Positions 33,940 to 45,740 are shown, counted from the stretch's first letter. The stretch: 64,000 bases of DNA from Kofleriaceae bacterium (GCA_018057825.1 JAGPCY010000010.1:62001-126000), one strand, 5' to 3'. Program-made: numbers and translations. The notes: generated from the letters alone by a model not told the origin.

Positions 33940-36141
33940 TCACCGCCCGGTGCGCAGGTACGTCACCGCGCGATCGAGCACCTCGTCCTTGCCCGCGCGC
34001 AAGCCGGCCAGGGTCGGCGCGATCCGGACGTCGGGCACGAGGCCGACCCGCTGGAGCTGGCGACCGTCGGCGTGGCGGACGTCGTGACCGCTGAACATCC
34101 AGACCACGCCACCCGGCAAGACCATCGTCGTGACGTCGCCGTTGGCGCCGGCCGACGGCGTGCCGATGAACTTCGTGCCGGCGGCGGCCGAGAAGAACAG
34201 CCCGGTGTGCTCGGCCTGACTCTGGGTCCGGTCGTCGATCAGCATCACGGTCTTGCCGGTGTAGAGCGGCTCGGTGGTGGTCGGCAGCGGCTGCAGGAAC
34301 TCGAAGCGCAGGTCGGGCGGCGCGGTGGCGTCGACGAAGCGGCGCCGGAACAGCGCGCCGTGGGTCGCGCGCCGGACGTTCAGGCGCGGCGCGATCGCCC
34401 ACGCGGTGCCCTGCGGGTAACCGCGCATGTCGAAGATGATCCCCTTGGTGTCGGCCAGGGCCGCGAACATCGGCCCGACCTGCGCGATCGTCAGCTCGGA
34501 CAGCGAGACGTAGCCGAGGTCGGCGCCGATCCGTCGGTACGGCAGCCCGGTCGGCGGGGGCGGCGGCGTCCAGGTGGCGCTGCGGGCGATCCGCAGCTCG
34601 CGCCGCGCGCGCTTGGCGTCCTCGACCGTCAGCACCGCGTCGCCGGCCGGGCCGCCCAGCACGTAGCCCATGACGTTGCGGTAGCGCGTCGCCTCGGTCG
34701 AGGCCGAGGTGTATGGCAGGAGGCGCGCGACCCGCGCGGCCATCGCTTCACCATCGACCGCGACGACGACGTCGCCGACCGCGAGGCCGGCGGCCTGGGC
34801 GGCGGGCGCGGTCACCGCCGTCACCACGGCCTGGCCCTCGAGCCAGCGCAGCTCGACGTCGAGGGCGGCCTCGCCGCGCAGCAGCCGCGCCACGCTGGGG
34901 TGACCGGACAGGAAGGTGTGGCCGTCGGGGACGCGGGTGCCGAGCTCGAGGAGGACCGCGGCGTAGGCGTCGGCGGTGGTCGCGGCGGCGAAGCGCGGGA
35001 TGAACTCGGCGAGCACCGGCTCCCAGTCGTCGATGAGCGACAGGTACGGATAGAAGCGCGCGATCACGTTCCACACCCGGTACAAGGCGAGCAAGCGCAG
35101 CTCGAGCGACGGCGCCCGTTGATCGGCGTAGGCGGCGTCGGCGACGAACCGCGGCGGCGGCAGCGGCGCCGGGCGCGCGGCGCGCGGGGCGATCGCGGTC
35201 CGCTTGGTCGCCAGCGCCAGCGCGGCCTTGAGCCCGTCGCGGCGCGCCGGCACGCGGACGTCGGCGCCGAAGGGCTCCTCGGTCCACTGGCTGAAGCGGA
35301 CGGTCGCGACCCGTCCCCCCGGCAGCGCGACCTCGGCCCAGTCGCCGCGCGCGTAGCGAGCCTCGCCCTGGGCGACGACGAAGCCGTGACCGCTCTGCTG
35401 CAGCGCCCAGGGTGCGGCGTCGAGGAGGATGCGATCGTTGACCAGGAGCACCACGCGCACCGTCGGGGCGGCCGGCGTCATCGTCGGCGCGCGGCGATAG
35501 CGCACGCCGGCGACGGTCTTGGCGTACGACGTGTAGCCGCCCGAGGAGCGCCCCGGACCTTGGGGCGCGTAGCCGTCGTGGACGATCACGCGATTCGCCG
35601 GGCCGACGGTGCCGTCGGGCACGAGCAGCGGCGCCCAGGTCTCGAGCATCCACGTCACCCAGGGCGGCGGCGCGTCGGCGAAGCGCAGATCGAACACCAC
35701 CGCGGTCGCCCCGGCCAGGGCCGCCGGCACCGTGGCCAGCGCGGCCTCGACCTCGCCGTCGGGGAACCCGACCAGGGCCGGCAGGTCGAACACCGTGACC
35801 GTCCCGACCCGCCGCACCAGGGGGCGCGCCGGGCTCGGCGCCGGCGTCGACGCGGCGCGCGGCGCCACGCGCGTCACCGGATCGCCGAAGGCCTGGAGCA
35901 TGACGTCGACCGCCGCGGCGAAGTCGTCGTCGGAGGTCGCGGCCATGACCTTGGGGATCGCGGCGAGGAGCGGGCGGTCCCAGTCGATCGGCTGCGTGCC
36001 CATGGCCGGATGGAGGTAGCGGGCCTGCCCCCACACCCGGCCCAGCGCGACCAGGCGATCGTTCTGGACGTCGGCGGCCGCTGGACGCGCCGCCGTGAAG
36101 AGCACCAAGGCGACGATGATCAGACGAACCGCGCGACCCAT
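33940..36141 (-). CDS. S41-family (C-terminal-processing-like) peptidase with PDZ domain
   Basis: 733 residues from the ATG at 36139-36141. MGRAVRLIIVALVLFTAARPAAADV is a signal peptide. The N-terminal ~300 residues look like a partial or degenerate S41-like unit (VVFDLRFADAPPPWVTW). Then come a tricorn-type helical linker with YPYLSLIDDWEPVLAEF, a PDZ core (AAGLAVGDVVVAVDGEAM) and the S41 domain (YRRIGADLGYVSLSE, GIIFDMRGYPQG, MLIDDRTQSQAEHTGLFF with nucleophile Ser641, TPSAGANGDVT). Role: periplasmic proteolysis of unfolded or tagged proteins. Convergent with the giant gene, 13 bp apart. Confidence 0.88.
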   Translation of the reverse strand: MGRAVRLIIVALVLFTAARPAAADVQNDRLVALGRVWGQARYLHPAMGTQPIDWDRPLLAAIPKVMAATSDDDFAAAVDVMLQAFGDPVTRVAPRAASTPAPSPARPLVRRVGTVTVFDLPALVGFPDGEVEAALATVPAALAGATAVVFDLRFADAPPPWVTWMLETWAPLLVPDGTVGPANRVIVHDGYAPQGPGRSSGGYTSYAKTVAGVRYRRAPTMTPAAPTVRVVLLVNDRILLDAAPWALQQSGHGFVVAQGEARYARGDWAEVALPGGRVATVRFSQWTEEPFGADVRVPARRDGLKAALALATKRTAIAPRAARPAPLPPPRFVADAAYADQRAPSLELRLLALYRVWNVIARFYPYLSLIDDWEPVLAEFIPRFAAATTADAYAAVLLELGTRVPDGHTFLSGHPSVARLLRGEAALDVELRWLEGQAVVTAVTAPAAQAAGLAVGDVVVAVDGEAMAARVARLLPYTSASTEATRYRNVMGYVLGGPAGDAVLTVEDAKRARRELRIARSATWTPPPPPTGLPYRRIGADLGYVSLSELTIAQVGPMFAALADTKGIIFDMRGYPQGTAWAIAPRLNVRRATHGALFRRRFVDATAPPDLRFEFLQPLPTTTEPLYTGKTVMLIDDRTQSQAEHTGLFFSAAAGTKFIGTPSAGANGDVTTMVLPGGVVWMFSGHDVRHADGRQLQRVGLVPDVRIAPTLAGLRAGKDEVLDRAVTYLRTGR

Positions 36142-36222
36142 GGCGGCGATGACAGCACAGCGGCGGCGCGGTTGCCGACGCGCCAACCGTGATCGATCTC
36201 GCATCGCCGCGGCGCGACCGCG

Positions 36223-37314
36223 TCAGTCGGCGACGAAGCCCTTCCAGCGCCGCAGGTAACCGGCGAAGTGCGGCGACACCGCGCGGGCCTCGAGCTCCGC
36301 GACGGTCAGCGGCGGCCGCCGCGGCTCCCAGCCCGGCGTCCTCGCCTCGCGCGGCCAGTCGGGGTTGACGATCGCGGCTCGGCCCAGGGCCACCAGATCG
36401 GCGCCGCGGTCGAGCACCGCCTGGGCCTCGGCCGGCGTCCACACGCCCCCGGCGGCGATGATCGCGACCGCGGGCGGCAGCGCGGCGCGGAACAGCGGGA
36501 TCGCGTGCTGGTCGGGTCGCTTGGTGGTCATGCGCTCGGACCGCCACAGCGAGAGGTGCACGAAGTCCAGGCCGTCCTCGGCCATCCACGCCGCGACCTG
36601 GATCGTCTCGTCGAGATCGAGGCCGTGGGCCTGACCGAAGTCCTCGGGCGACAGGCGCACGCCGACGACGAAGCCGGGGCTCGTCGCGGCGCGGACCGCG
36701 CGCGCCACCTCGCGCAAGAGCCGGGCGCGTCCGGCCAGGTCGCCGCCCCAAGCGTCGGTGCGCAGGTTCATCGTGCGCGACAGGAACTGCGACAACAGGT
36801 AGCCGTGGGCGCCGTGGAGCTCGACGCCGCCGAACCCCGCGCGCTCGCAGCGCGCCGCAGCGCTGGCGAAGGCCGCGATCACCCGCTCGAGATCGTCGTC
36901 GGTGGCCGGCCGCGGCGCCTCGAAGTCGGGGCTGGCCTCGTGATACGTGCTGGCGCTCCACGGTCGCTGGCCGGTGACCGCCGACGGCGCCCGGGTCCCG
37001 CCGTGGAAGAGCTGCACCACGCCGAGCCCGCCGTGACCGCCGATGGCCTGGGCCAGCTCGGCCAGGCGCGGCACCTGATCGTCGCGGTCGACGCCGAGCT
37101 CGCCGGGCCAGCCCTTGCCGTCGGGCGCGACGTAGGCGGCGCAGGTCGCGACCAGCCCGAAGCCGCCGACCGCGCGGCGCGCCAGCCAGCGCAGCTCGAC
37201 GTCGGCGAGGGTGCCGTCGGCGTGGCTCTGCAGGTTGGTCAGGGGCGCCAGGGCGACCCGGTTGGGGAGCGTGACTCCGTTGGCGAACCGATACGGCGAC
37301 GACAGCGCGACCAT
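36223..37314 (-). CDS. NADH:flavin oxidoreductase (Old Yellow Enzyme family)
   Basis: 363 residues from the ATG at 37312-37314. OYE features: PYRFANGVTLPNRVALAPLTNLQSHADG, VQLFHGGTRA, GFGGVELHGAHGYLLSQFLSRTMNLRTDAWGGDLAGRARLL (substrate/FMN signature with HGAHGYL), VGVRLSPEDF and GRAAIVNPDWP near the C-terminus. It is a (beta/alpha)8 FMN enzyme reducing activated C=C bonds with NAD(P)H. The physiological substrate is not apparent. Divergent from the Hsp70 gene 82 bp away. Confidence 0.92.
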   Translation of the reverse strand: MVALSSPYRFANGVTLPNRVALAPLTNLQSHADGTLADVELRWLARRAVGGFGLVATCAAYVAPDGKGWPGELGVDRDDQVPRLAELAQAIGGHGGLGVVQLFHGGTRAPSAVTGQRPWSASTYHEASPDFEAPRPATDDDLERVIAAFASAAARCERAGFGGVELHGAHGYLLSQFLSRTMNLRTDAWGGDLAGRARLLREVARAVRAATSPGFVVGVRLSPEDFGQAHGLDLDETIQVAAWMAEDGLDFVHLSLWRSERMTTKRPDQHAIPLFRAALPPAVAIIAAGGVWTPAEAQAVLDRGADLVALGRAAIVNPDWPREARTPGWEPRRPPLTVAELEARAVSPHFAGYLRRWKGFVAD

Positions 37315-37396
37315 GGCCCCGACTGTGGGCCCACGGCCGCGACCTGGCAACGCTGCCAGTGGCGAACCCGGCCCGGCCATCCGATACTAGGGCCAC

Positions 37397-39016
37397 ATGG
37401 CCCTCGCCGTCGGCATCGATCTCGGGACGACCAACTCGGTGGTCGCCGTCGCCACTCCGACCGGCGTCGAATTCGCGCTGGGCGCGGCCGGCGAACGGAT
37501 CCACCCCTCGGTCGTGAGCTTCCCGCCCGACGGGGGCATCGCGATCGGCGTCGACGCCAAGAACCTGCGCGCCGACTACCCGACCACGACGATCTACTCG
37601 GCCAAGCGGCTGATCGGTCAGAACGTGCGCTCGCCACTGGTCCAGCTCGCGCTGACCGGCCTGCCGTTCACCGTCGAGGAAGGCGCCAACCAGCAGCCGA
37701 TCGTGGTGGTCGGCGAACGCCGCCTGACCGTGCCCGAGGTCTCGGCCCACGTCCTCGGTCACCTGAAGCAGTGCGCCCAGCGCCAGCTCGGTCAGGCGGT
37801 CAGCGACGCGGTGATCACGGTGCCGGCCAACTTCACCGACGCCCAGCGCCAGGCCACCAAGGAGGCCGGGCGCCTGGCGGGCCTGAACGTCCTGCGCTTG
37901 CTCAACGAGCCGACCGCCGCCGCGCTGGCCTACGGCTTCGGCCAGCACAAGGACGAGACGGTGTGCGTCTTCGACTTCGGCGGCGGCACGTTCGACGTCA
38001 GCCTGCTGGCGGTCAAGGACGAGGTCTTCGAGGTCCTGGCCACCGACGGCGACTTCTTCCTCGGCGGCGACGACGTCGATCGCGCGATCGCCGAGTTCCT
38101 GGCGGCCGAGGTCAACCGTCAGCTCCGCCTCGATCCGCGCCGCGATCCCGGCCTGATGGCGCGCCTGACGATGGCCGCCGAGCAGATCAAGATCCACCTG
38201 TCGGAGGTCGCGGTCGCCGAGGGCACGATCGACGGCCTGACCTACGAGGGTCGCGCGCTGGCCCTGCCGTTCCGCCTGACCCGGGTCCAGCTCGAGGATC
38301 TGATCCGCGGCTACGTCGATCGCACGATCGAGCTGACCCGCAACGTCTTGACCACGGCCAACCTGCCGCCCCAGGCCATCACCGAGGTGGTGTGCGTCGG
38401 CGGCTCGACCCGCATCCCGCTGGTCCGCCGCCGCCTGGCCGAGCTGTTCGGGCGCGAGCCGGCGCTGCGCATCAACCCCGACGAGGTCGTCGCCCAGGGC
38501 GCGGCGATCCAGGCCGGCAGCCTGTCGGGCCACCTGTTCCGCGGCGGCGGCATGTCGACCCGCGACGCGGTGCCGACCGCGGCGTTGTCGCCCCTGGCCC
38601 ACGGCGGCGTGCCGTGGGCGGCCGCGGCCCCGCCGGCCCGCCCGATCCTCCTCGACGTCACTCCGGCGTCCTTGCGCATCAGCACCGCCGGTGGGTTCAG
38701 CGAGGCGATCCTCGAAAAGAACCTGCCGACCCCGATCGAGCGGACCCGGGTGTTCACGACCGCCCACGATCACCAGACCCGGGTCGTGATCGAGTGCGGC
38801 CGCGGCGAGGCCCGGCGCTTCGCCGACAACGAGCCGCTCGGCACGCTCATCCTCGAGGATCTACCGCCGCGTCGGCGCGGCGAGGTCCGCATCGAGGTCA
38901 CGTTCCGGGTCGACACCGACGGCATCCTGATGGTGCGGGCGCGCGACGCCGACACTGGCATCGCCCGCGAGGCCGCGCTCACGATCCTCGGCGCCCCGAC
39001 CCGCGAGGCCGCCTGA
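37397..39016 (+). CDS. Hsp70/DnaK-like chaperone, short substrate-binding domain
   Basis: 539 residues. The nucleotide-binding domain has IDLGTTNSVVAVA, NEPTAAALAYGFG, FDFGGGTFDVSLL and VVCVGGSTRIPLVRRRLAELFG, followed by the canonical linker-proximal INPDEVVAQGAAIQAG. A beta-type substrate-binding region is present (LDVTPASLRISTAGG, VFTTAHDHQTRVVIECGRGEARRFADNEPLGTLILEDLPPRRRGEVRIEVTFRVDTDGILMVRARD). The chain ends there, without the alpha-helical lid or EEVD-like tail. The stop overlaps the J-domain gene start (TGATG), so it forms a dedicated chaperone/cochaperone pair distinct from housekeeping DnaK. Confidence 0.9.
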   Translation: MALAVGIDLGTTNSVVAVATPTGVEFALGAAGERIHPSVVSFPPDGGIAIGVDAKNLRADYPTTTIYSAKRLIGQNVRSPLVQLALTGLPFTVEEGANQQPIVVVGERRLTVPEVSAHVLGHLKQCAQRQLGQAVSDAVITVPANFTDAQRQATKEAGRLAGLNVLRLLNEPTAAALAYGFGQHKDETVCVFDFGGGTFDVSLLAVKDEVFEVLATDGDFFLGGDDVDRAIAEFLAAEVNRQLRLDPRRDPGLMARLTMAAEQIKIHLSEVAVAEGTIDGLTYEGRALALPFRLTRVQLEDLIRGYVDRTIELTRNVLTTANLPPQAITEVVCVGGSTRIPLVRRRLAELFGREPALRINPDEVVAQGAAIQAGSLSGHLFRGGGMSTRDAVPTAALSPLAHGGVPWAAAAPPARPILLDVTPASLRISTAGGFSEAILEKNLPTPIERTRVFTTAHDHQTRVVIECGRGEARRFADNEPLGTLILEDLPPRRRGEVRIEVTFRVDTDGILMVRARDADTGIAREAALTILGAPTREAA

Positions 39017-39552
39017 TGGCGTGGTCGACCGCCGAGGTCCTGCGCTGGCTCGATCAGGTCGAGCCGCGCGCCGATGGCCGCTCGCACTTCGAGTGGCTCG
39101 AGCTGGGGCCGACCGCGTCGTCAGCGGCGATCCAGGGCGCGTTCCACGCGATCGCGCGGACCCGCCACCCCGATCTGTTCCGCACCGCGCTGACCGGCGG
39201 CGACTACGATCGCCTGGTCCGCATGTACGCCCGGGTCGCGGCCGCCTACGCCGAGCTGCGCACCCCCGAGGGCGCGGCCAACTACCTGCGGCAGCGGCGC
39301 GACAGCGGCGTGCCCTTCACCGCGCCCGGGGCGGCCGAGCCACCACCCGCGCCGCCGAGCGCGCCGGCGGCGGCGGCGATCGATCCGGCCCGCGCGATGA
39401 ACCCGCGGGCCCTGGGCCTGTACCGCCGCGCCGAGCGAGCGCTGGCCGCCGGCGATCGCACGACCGCGGTGCTGAACATCAAGCTGGCGATCGCGGCCGA
39501 TCCCACCTCGGCGCTCCTGCGCGCGGCGCTGGCCGAGGTGACCGGCGGTTGA
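39016..39552 (+). CDS. J-domain (DnaJ-like) cochaperone
   Basis: 178 residues, coupled to the Hsp70 gene. Residues about 20-85 are a J domain: HFEWLELGPTASSAAIQGAFHAIARTRHPDLF with His51-Pro52-Asp53, the Hsp70-stimulating tripeptide, then VAAAYAELRTPEGAANYL. A Pro/Ala linker leads to a C-terminal helical segment (ALGLYRRAERALAAGDRTTAVLNIKLAIAADP) that looks like one TPR unit. There is no zinc finger or DnaJ C-domain. It presumably stimulates the ATPase of the upstream protein. Confidence 0.87.
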   Translation: MAWSTAEVLRWLDQVEPRADGRSHFEWLELGPTASSAAIQGAFHAIARTRHPDLFRTALTGGDYDRLVRMYARVAAAYAELRTPEGAANYLRQRRDSGVPFTAPGAAEPPPAPPSAPAAAAIDPARAMNPRALGLYRRAERALAAGDRTTAVLNIKLAIAADPTSALLRAALAEVTGG

Positions 39553-39628
39553 TCGGGGGTTAGCCGCCCGGCGGGCGCGGTCCGACCAGCGACGACTGCT
39601 CATGTCAGCCGCGGCCGGCGCCGTCGGT

Positions 39629-39656
39629 TTGACGGTCGGCCGGCCCTGTGTATCGT
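39629..39656 (+). promoter_or_regulatory. Sigma-70-type promoter of the KAS III gene
   Basis: TTGACG (39629-39634), a 16-nt spacer and TATCGT (39651-39656). The hexamer ends 7 nt before the ATG at 39664, so transcription should begin at or next to the start codon (leaderless). Confidence 0.65.
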
Positions 39657-39663
39657 GCGCGCC

Positions 39664-40791
39664 ATGACCAAGACGACCGGCACCGCGATCACCGGCTCGG
39701 GCGTGTGGCACCCGCCGACGCTGCTCGGGAACGCCGAGCTGTGCGACGCGTTCAACGTCTGGGTCCGGCGCGAGAACGCCGCGCGGGCCGAGGCGATCGC
39801 CGCCGGGACCGCGGTCGAGCTGCGCGAGTCGACGCCGGAGTTCATCGAGAAGGCCTCGGGCATCACCCAGCGCTACGTCGTCGACAAGTCCGGCATCGTC
39901 GACCCCGATCGCATGGTCCCCAACATCCCCGATCGCCGGGACGACGAGCTGTCGTACCAGGCCGAGTTCGCGGTCCACGCCGCCAAGCGGGCGCTGGCCG
40001 AGGCCGGCCGCGACGGCAAGGACGTCGACATGGTCGTGCTAGGGGCGGCGAACCTGCAGCGCCTGTACCCGTCGATCGCGATCGAGGTGCTCGAAGCCCT
40101 CGGTGGCACCGGCTACGCGGTCGACATCGCCCTGGGCTGCTCGTCGGCGACCATGGCGATCACGATGTGCAGCGAGGCGGTCCAGCTCGGCAAGGCCAAG
40201 TGCGCGCTCGCCGTCACGCCCGAGCTGACCAGCGGCTTCATCAACTGGCGCGATCGCGACAGCCACTTCATCTTCGGCGACGCCTCGGTCGCCGTGGTGA
40301 TCGAGCCGGTGGCCAACGCCAGCCCGGGCAGCTACGAGATCCTGTCGACCCGGTCGATGGCGAAGTTCTCGTCGAACATCCGCAACAACGGCGGCTACCT
40401 CAACCGCTGCGACCCCAGCCGGCAGTTCGCCGACGACAAGCTGTTCTACCAGCAGGGTCGGCGGGTGTTCAAAGACGTCGTGCCGCTGGCCGCCAAGTTC
40501 ATCGGCGAGCACCTGGCCGCCGAGGGCGTCGACGCCAAGCAGATCGCCCGGTTCTGGTTGCACCAGGCCAACAAGAACATGAACGATCTGATCGCCCAGC
40601 GGCTGATCGGGCGCGAGCCGACCGCGCTCGAGGCGCCGCTCATCCTGAGCGAGCTGGCCAACACCGCGTCGGCCGGCTCGGTGATCGCGTTCTCGAAGTA
40701 CCACGACGATCTGCCGGCCGGCAGCCTGGGCCTCATGGCGTCGTTTGGCGCCGGCTACTCGCTCGGCAGCGTGCTGGTGCGGCGCAGCTAG
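39664..40791 (+). CDS. Beta-ketoacyl-ACP synthase III-family enzyme (beta-ketodecanoyl-type)
   Basis: 375 residues from the ATG at 39664. Thiolase-fold catalytic residues are visible: Cys159 in LGCSSATMA, His300 in [10 protein letters not shown] and Asn333 in LANTASAGS. The long N-terminal insertion ([41 protein letters not shown]) and [17 protein letters not shown] match, from memory, the Pseudomonas PA3286-type synthase that condenses octanoyl-CoA with malonyl-ACP, rather than the ~320-residue FabH. It may feed exogenous acyl-CoA into fatty-acid synthesis, linking to the acyl-CoA dehydrogenases in the window only by theme. Confidence 0.88.
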   Translation: MTKTTGTAITGSGVWHPPTLLGNAELCDAFNVWVRRENAARAEAIAAGTAVELRESTPEFIEKASGITQRYVVDKSGIVDPDRMVPNIPDRRDDELSYQAEFAVHAAKRALAEAGRDGKDVDMVVLGAANLQRLYPSIAIEVLEALGGTGYAVDIALGCSSATMAITMCSEAVQLGKAKCALAVTPELTSGFINWRDRDSHFIFGDASVAVVIEPVANASPGSYEILSTRSMAKFSSNIRNNGGYLNRCDPSRQFADDKLFYQQGRRVFKDVVPLAAKFIGEHLAAEGVDAKQIARFWLHQANKNMNDLIAQRLIGREPTALEAPLILSELANTASAGSVIAFSKYHDDLPAGSLGLMASFGAGYSLGSVLVRRS

Positions 40792-40821
40792 CTCACGAGC
40801 GCGAGGCGCGCTGGTCCGCGA

Positions 40822-41511
40822 TCACAGCTTGCAGCACATGACGCCGCCGACGACGTCGCTGTGAACGACGGTCGCGCGCTCGTTGCCGCCGTCACATACC
40901 CAGCCGCCGGCCGAGTTCACCGAACAGCCGACCCCGAGGGTCCGATCGAACGGCGCGCAGCCCACGATCGACATGCCGACGGCGGTGCTGCAGCCGACGA
41001 CGAAGGTCACGCCGGCGCAGGTGGGGTTGGCCGCCCAGAACCCCGGGGTCTCGGGGCACGCCGGCTCGCCGAGATCGGTGGCCTGGCACGGCCGCCAGCC
41101 CGCCGCGCACAGATCGGCCGCCGCGCAGCCGTTGGAGATCATGGTGTCGTCGCCGGCGAGCGCGCAGTTGATGCCGACGCGCGCGGTGGCGATCCCGGGC
41201 TCGGTCCACCGCCCGGCACACGCGGCGATCCGAGGCCAGGTGGCGACCTCGAGGAAGCCATCGCGCACGCCGTCGCTGCACCCGACCACGGCGTACTCGA
41301 ACTGGCACTCGGCGTCGCAACCGTCGCCCGGTTCGGTGTCGCCGTCGTCACACTGCTCCCCGGCGTCGGAATCGCGGGTCCCGTCGCCGCACCGCCGGGA
41401 GCCGCCGCCGTCGTCCTCGGCCCCGCCGATCGGATCGAGCCCGAAGAGCTGGTTGCACCCGGCGACGGCGAGCGACGCGGCGAGCGACGCGGCGAGCGCG
41501 ATGGTCCTCAC
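40822..41511 (-). CDS. Cys-rich lipoprotein with DUF4215-type repeat
   Basis: 229 residues, GTG start at 41509-41511. The signal peptide ends in lipobox AVAGC. After a Gly/Asp linker there is one DUF4215/Myxococcus cysteine-rich repeat: CGDGTRDSDAGEQCDDGDTEPGDGCDAECQFE. The remainder has about a dozen further Cys, probably disulfide-bonded. It is surface or periplasmic, and this repeat is typical of Myxococcota surface proteins. Its start overlaps the stop of the upstream gene by 4 bp, so the two are co-translated. Confidence 0.82.
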   Translation of the reverse strand: MRTIALAASLAASLAVAGCNQLFGLDPIGGAEDDGGGSRRCGDGTRDSDAGEQCDDGDTEPGDGCDAECQFEYAVVGCSDGVRDGFLEVATWPRIAACAGRWTEPGIATARVGINCALAGDDTMISNGCAAADLCAAGWRPCQATDLGEPACPETPGFWAANPTCAGVTFVVGCSTAVGMSIVGCAPFDRTLGVGCSVNSAGGWVCDGGNERATVVHSDVVGGVMCCKL

Positions 41512-42701
41512 GGCGTGGCTCCTCCCAGCACCAGGGCCAGGTTGGTCGCGGTCACCCGGTGCAGGGCCGCGGTCAGCGCCGTCGGCCGGAAGCCGTCGAA
41601 GCTCACCTCGATGCGATCGATCGGCCCGATGTGCAAGCGATCGACCGTCGCGGACAGGCCGCCGGCGTGGAGGTCCTTCAAGGTCAGGTCGAGGACGCCG
41701 ATCGCGGCGGTCAAGGCCCCCGGACCGGGCGGGTGAGCCAGGCCGCCGGTCAGGTGGAGGTCGACGATGCCCGGCGCGTCATCGCCGCCGAACAGGATCG
41801 CGCCGCCGCCGACGTCGACCCGCCGCGGCGCCGCCATCGACAGCCGGATCGCGATATCGGAGATCGCCAGCGAGCGCAGGGTCCGACGGCCGTCCTTGCC
41901 GCCGTCCTTCTTCTTGCCGCCGCCCGGCATGCGGAAGTCGGCCAGGCTGCGCAGCGGCACGCGGTTGAAGGTCGCCAGCATCATCGCCGCGGGATCGAGG
42001 GCCCACGAGATGATCTCCTTGGTCGCCATGAGCGGCACGCTCCAGCCGACCAAGAACCGGCCGTCCTCGATGCCGACGTCGACGAACTGGCCCTCGAGCC
42101 ACGACAGGCCGTCGTCGAGCGAGCGGTAGTCGAAGGCGCCGTCCTTGATCGCGACCCGGACCTGCTGGTCGAGGGTGCGGGTGCCGATCACCGGCAGGTC
42201 GAGGACGACCTTCAGGCGAAACGAGAGCTCGCCGTTGACCGCGTCGAGGAAGGCCAGCTTGCCCTGGCGCAGCGGCCGCGGCTCGGGCGGCACCGCCGCC
42301 GCGACCGCGTCCTCGAGGTGGAACGCGGCCAGGTCGGGGATCTTCAGGCGGACGTCGGCCAGCGAGGCGTGAGACGCCACCAGCTCGACGCCGCGCGCGG
42401 CGCCCGCCAGGACCATGCCGTGGGGCAGCTCGACCCGCGCGATCTTGACCTCGAAGCGGCCCTGCTTGTCGCGCAGGACGACGTCGCCCGCCGAGCCGGC
42501 CTCGGTCGACCACCGCACGCCGGTCAGGCTGGCGCGGAGCTGATCGAAGGCGACCTCGCGGGCGCGGTACTCGAGGAGCCCGACCTCGCCGCGCAGGCCG
42601 TCAAGCTCGGCGCGCGGGAAGTCGAGGCGGCGCCCGCCGCTGCCCAGGCTGACGCCGAACCCATCGACCCGGAGGTCGGCCTGGACCTGTTGATCGGCCA
42701 C
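41508..42701 (-). CDS. Hypothetical protein, repeated beta-strand character
   Basis: 397 residues, GTG start at 42699-42701 ([16 protein letters not shown]). There is no signal peptide or clear membrane segment. Alternating hydrophobic strands ([62 protein letters not shown]) and a Lys/Gly-rich loop ([16 protein letters not shown]) suggest a long beta structure loosely like AsmA/DUF748 proteins; I do not assign a family. It is coupled to the downstream DUF4215 lipoprotein. Confidence 0.6.
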   Translation of the reverse strand: MADQQVQADLRVDGFGVSLGSGGRRLDFPRAELDGLRGEVGLLEYRAREVAFDQLRASLTGVRWSTEAGSAGDVVLRDKQGRFEVKIARVELPHGMVLAGAARGVELVASHASLADVRLKIPDLAAFHLEDAVAAAVPPEPRPLRQGKLAFLDAVNGELSFRLKVVLDLPVIGTRTLDQQVRVAIKDGAFDYRSLDDGLSWLEGQFVDVGIEDGRFLVGWSVPLMATKEIISWALDPAAMMLATFNRVPLRSLADFRMPGGGKKKDGGKDGRRTLRSLAISDIAIRLSMAAPRRVDVGGGAILFGGDDAPGIVDLHLTGGLAHPPGPGALTAAIGVLDLTLKDLHAGGLSATVDRLHIGPIDRIEVSFDGFRPTALTAALHRVTATNLALVLGGATP

Positions 42702-42775
42702 GGCGCATCCTACCGCGCGGGGCGCCGGGTTGGCGGTCGACAGCGCGCGCCGGCTTCGGCATAATCGCCGGGACC

Positions 42776-44494
<1,719 letters not shown>

Positions 44495-44502
44495 AGGTCC
44501 TC

Positions 44503-45468
44503 ATGGTTCGTCCTCGTTCGTTCCTCCTCGCCCTCGCGCTCACCGCCACCGCCGGTACCGCCGCCGCCCAGCCCGACACGCAGAAGGCCGAGGCGCTGTT
44601 CCGCGAGGGCAAGTCCCTCATGGACAAGGGCAAGTACGCCGAGGCGTGCGCGGCCTTCCAGGGCAGCTACCGCAAGGACCCCGCGACCTCGACGCTGCTC
44701 AACCTCGCCAACTGCCGCGAGAAGAACGGTCAGTTCGCCAGCGCGTGGGGCGCGTTCATCGAGGCCGAGCGCCGCACCCGCGGCAGCAACGACCCGGCGC
44801 AGCAGGCCATCAACGACCTCGCCAAGGAGCGGTTCGCCGCCCTCGAGCCGCGCCTGTCCTACCTGACCGTCAACGTGCCCGACTCCAGCCGCGTCGACGG
44901 CCTGGTCATCACCCGCGACGGCGAGCCCGTCGACGCCGCCGAGTGGAACCGCAGCCTGCCCGAGGACATCGGCAGCCACGTCATCGAGGGCAAGGCGCCC
45001 GGCTACGAGCCGTGGCGGACCACCGTCGTCATCGCCGCCGAGCGCGAGACCAAGGCCGTCACCGTCCCGGCCTGGACCCCCGTGCCCGTGAAGGTGCCCG
45101 ACCCCGAGCTCGAGGTCGTCGACACCTCGCCCTTCACCGCCAAGCGCAAGCTCGCCATCGGCCTCGCCGGCCTGGGCGTCGGCGGCGTCGGCGGCGGCAT
45201 CATCCTGTACTTCAACGCCAACAACCTCCAGGACAAGGCCGAGGCCGAGGTCGACGACGACGAGCAGCGCCGCCTCCACGACGACGCCAACCAGCGCCTC
45301 CTGTTCGCCCAGATCGCCGGCGGCGTCGGCGTCCTCGCGCTCGGCGCCGCCACCTACCTCTGGCTCACCGGCAAGCCCACCGTCATCGAGCGCAGCGGCA
45401 CCACCGTCACCCTCACCCCCACCTTCGGCCCCTCCCACTCCGGCCTCTCCGTCGTCGGCGCGTTCTGA
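44503..45468 (+). CDS. TPR-type membrane protein
   Basis: 321 residues. The ATG at 44503 has GAAGG at a suitable distance; the GTG at 44491 overlaps the kinase stop. MVRPRSFLLALALTATAGTAAAQ is a signal peptide. The first 100 residues are TPR-like (AEALFREGKSLMDKGKYAEACAAFQGSYRKDPATSTLLNLANCREKNGQFASAWGAF), then a PEGA-like beta domain (LTVNVPDSSRVDGLVITRDGEPVDAAEW). Two hydrophobic segments (AIGLAGLGVGGVGGGIILYF and IAGGVGVLALGAATYLWL) flank a short charged loop. This kinase plus TPR/PEGA pairing is frequent in Myxococcota. Its role in kinase signalling is inferred. Confidence 0.85.
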   Translation: MVRPRSFLLALALTATAGTAAAQPDTQKAEALFREGKSLMDKGKYAEACAAFQGSYRKDPATSTLLNLANCREKNGQFASAWGAFIEAERRTRGSNDPAQQAINDLAKERFAALEPRLSYLTVNVPDSSRVDGLVITRDGEPVDAAEWNRSLPEDIGSHVIEGKAPGYEPWRTTVVIAAERETKAVTVPAWTPVPVKVPDPELEVVDTSPFTAKRKLAIGLAGLGVGGVGGGIILYFNANNLQDKAEAEVDDDEQRRLHDDANQRLLFAQIAGGVGVLALGAATYLWLTGKPTVIERSGTTVTLTPTFGPSHSGLSVVGAF

Positions 45469-45500
45469 TCGCCCCCGGGCCCCTTCGCGCCGCCCGCGCC

Positions 45501-45528
45501 TTGACTGCCCGCGCCGCCGCGATACATT
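45501..45528 (+). promoter_or_regulatory. Sigma-70 promoter of tRNA-Gly
   Basis: TTGACT (45501-45506), a 16-nt spacer and TACATT (45523-45528), ending 12 nt before the tRNA 5' end. Confidence 0.7.
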
Positions 45529-45540
45529 CCTCGCACCGCT

Positions 45541-45618
<78 letters not shown>

Positions 45619-45675
45619 CGCATCCCCGCCGGCCGGTTGAGCCCTCTCAGCCGGCCGCTGTTCGTTTCGGCCCTC

Positions 45676-45740
45676 GTTCACACCCGCGTTCACACCTTCG
45701 CCCGCGTGAACGGTCGCGGGCCCGCTGCCCTGGTGTGAAC
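45676..45740. repeat. GTTCACACC boxes near the left end of the island
   Basis: GTTCACACC occurs at 45676-45684 and 45688-45696, and inverted as GGTGTGAAC at 45732-45740. A fourth copy lies at the right end (48096-48104), within an identical 14-mer CCCGCGTTCACACC (45683-45696 and 48091-48104). The arrangement resembles arm-type recombinase sites. No gene is seen in 45613-45826. Confidence 0.6.
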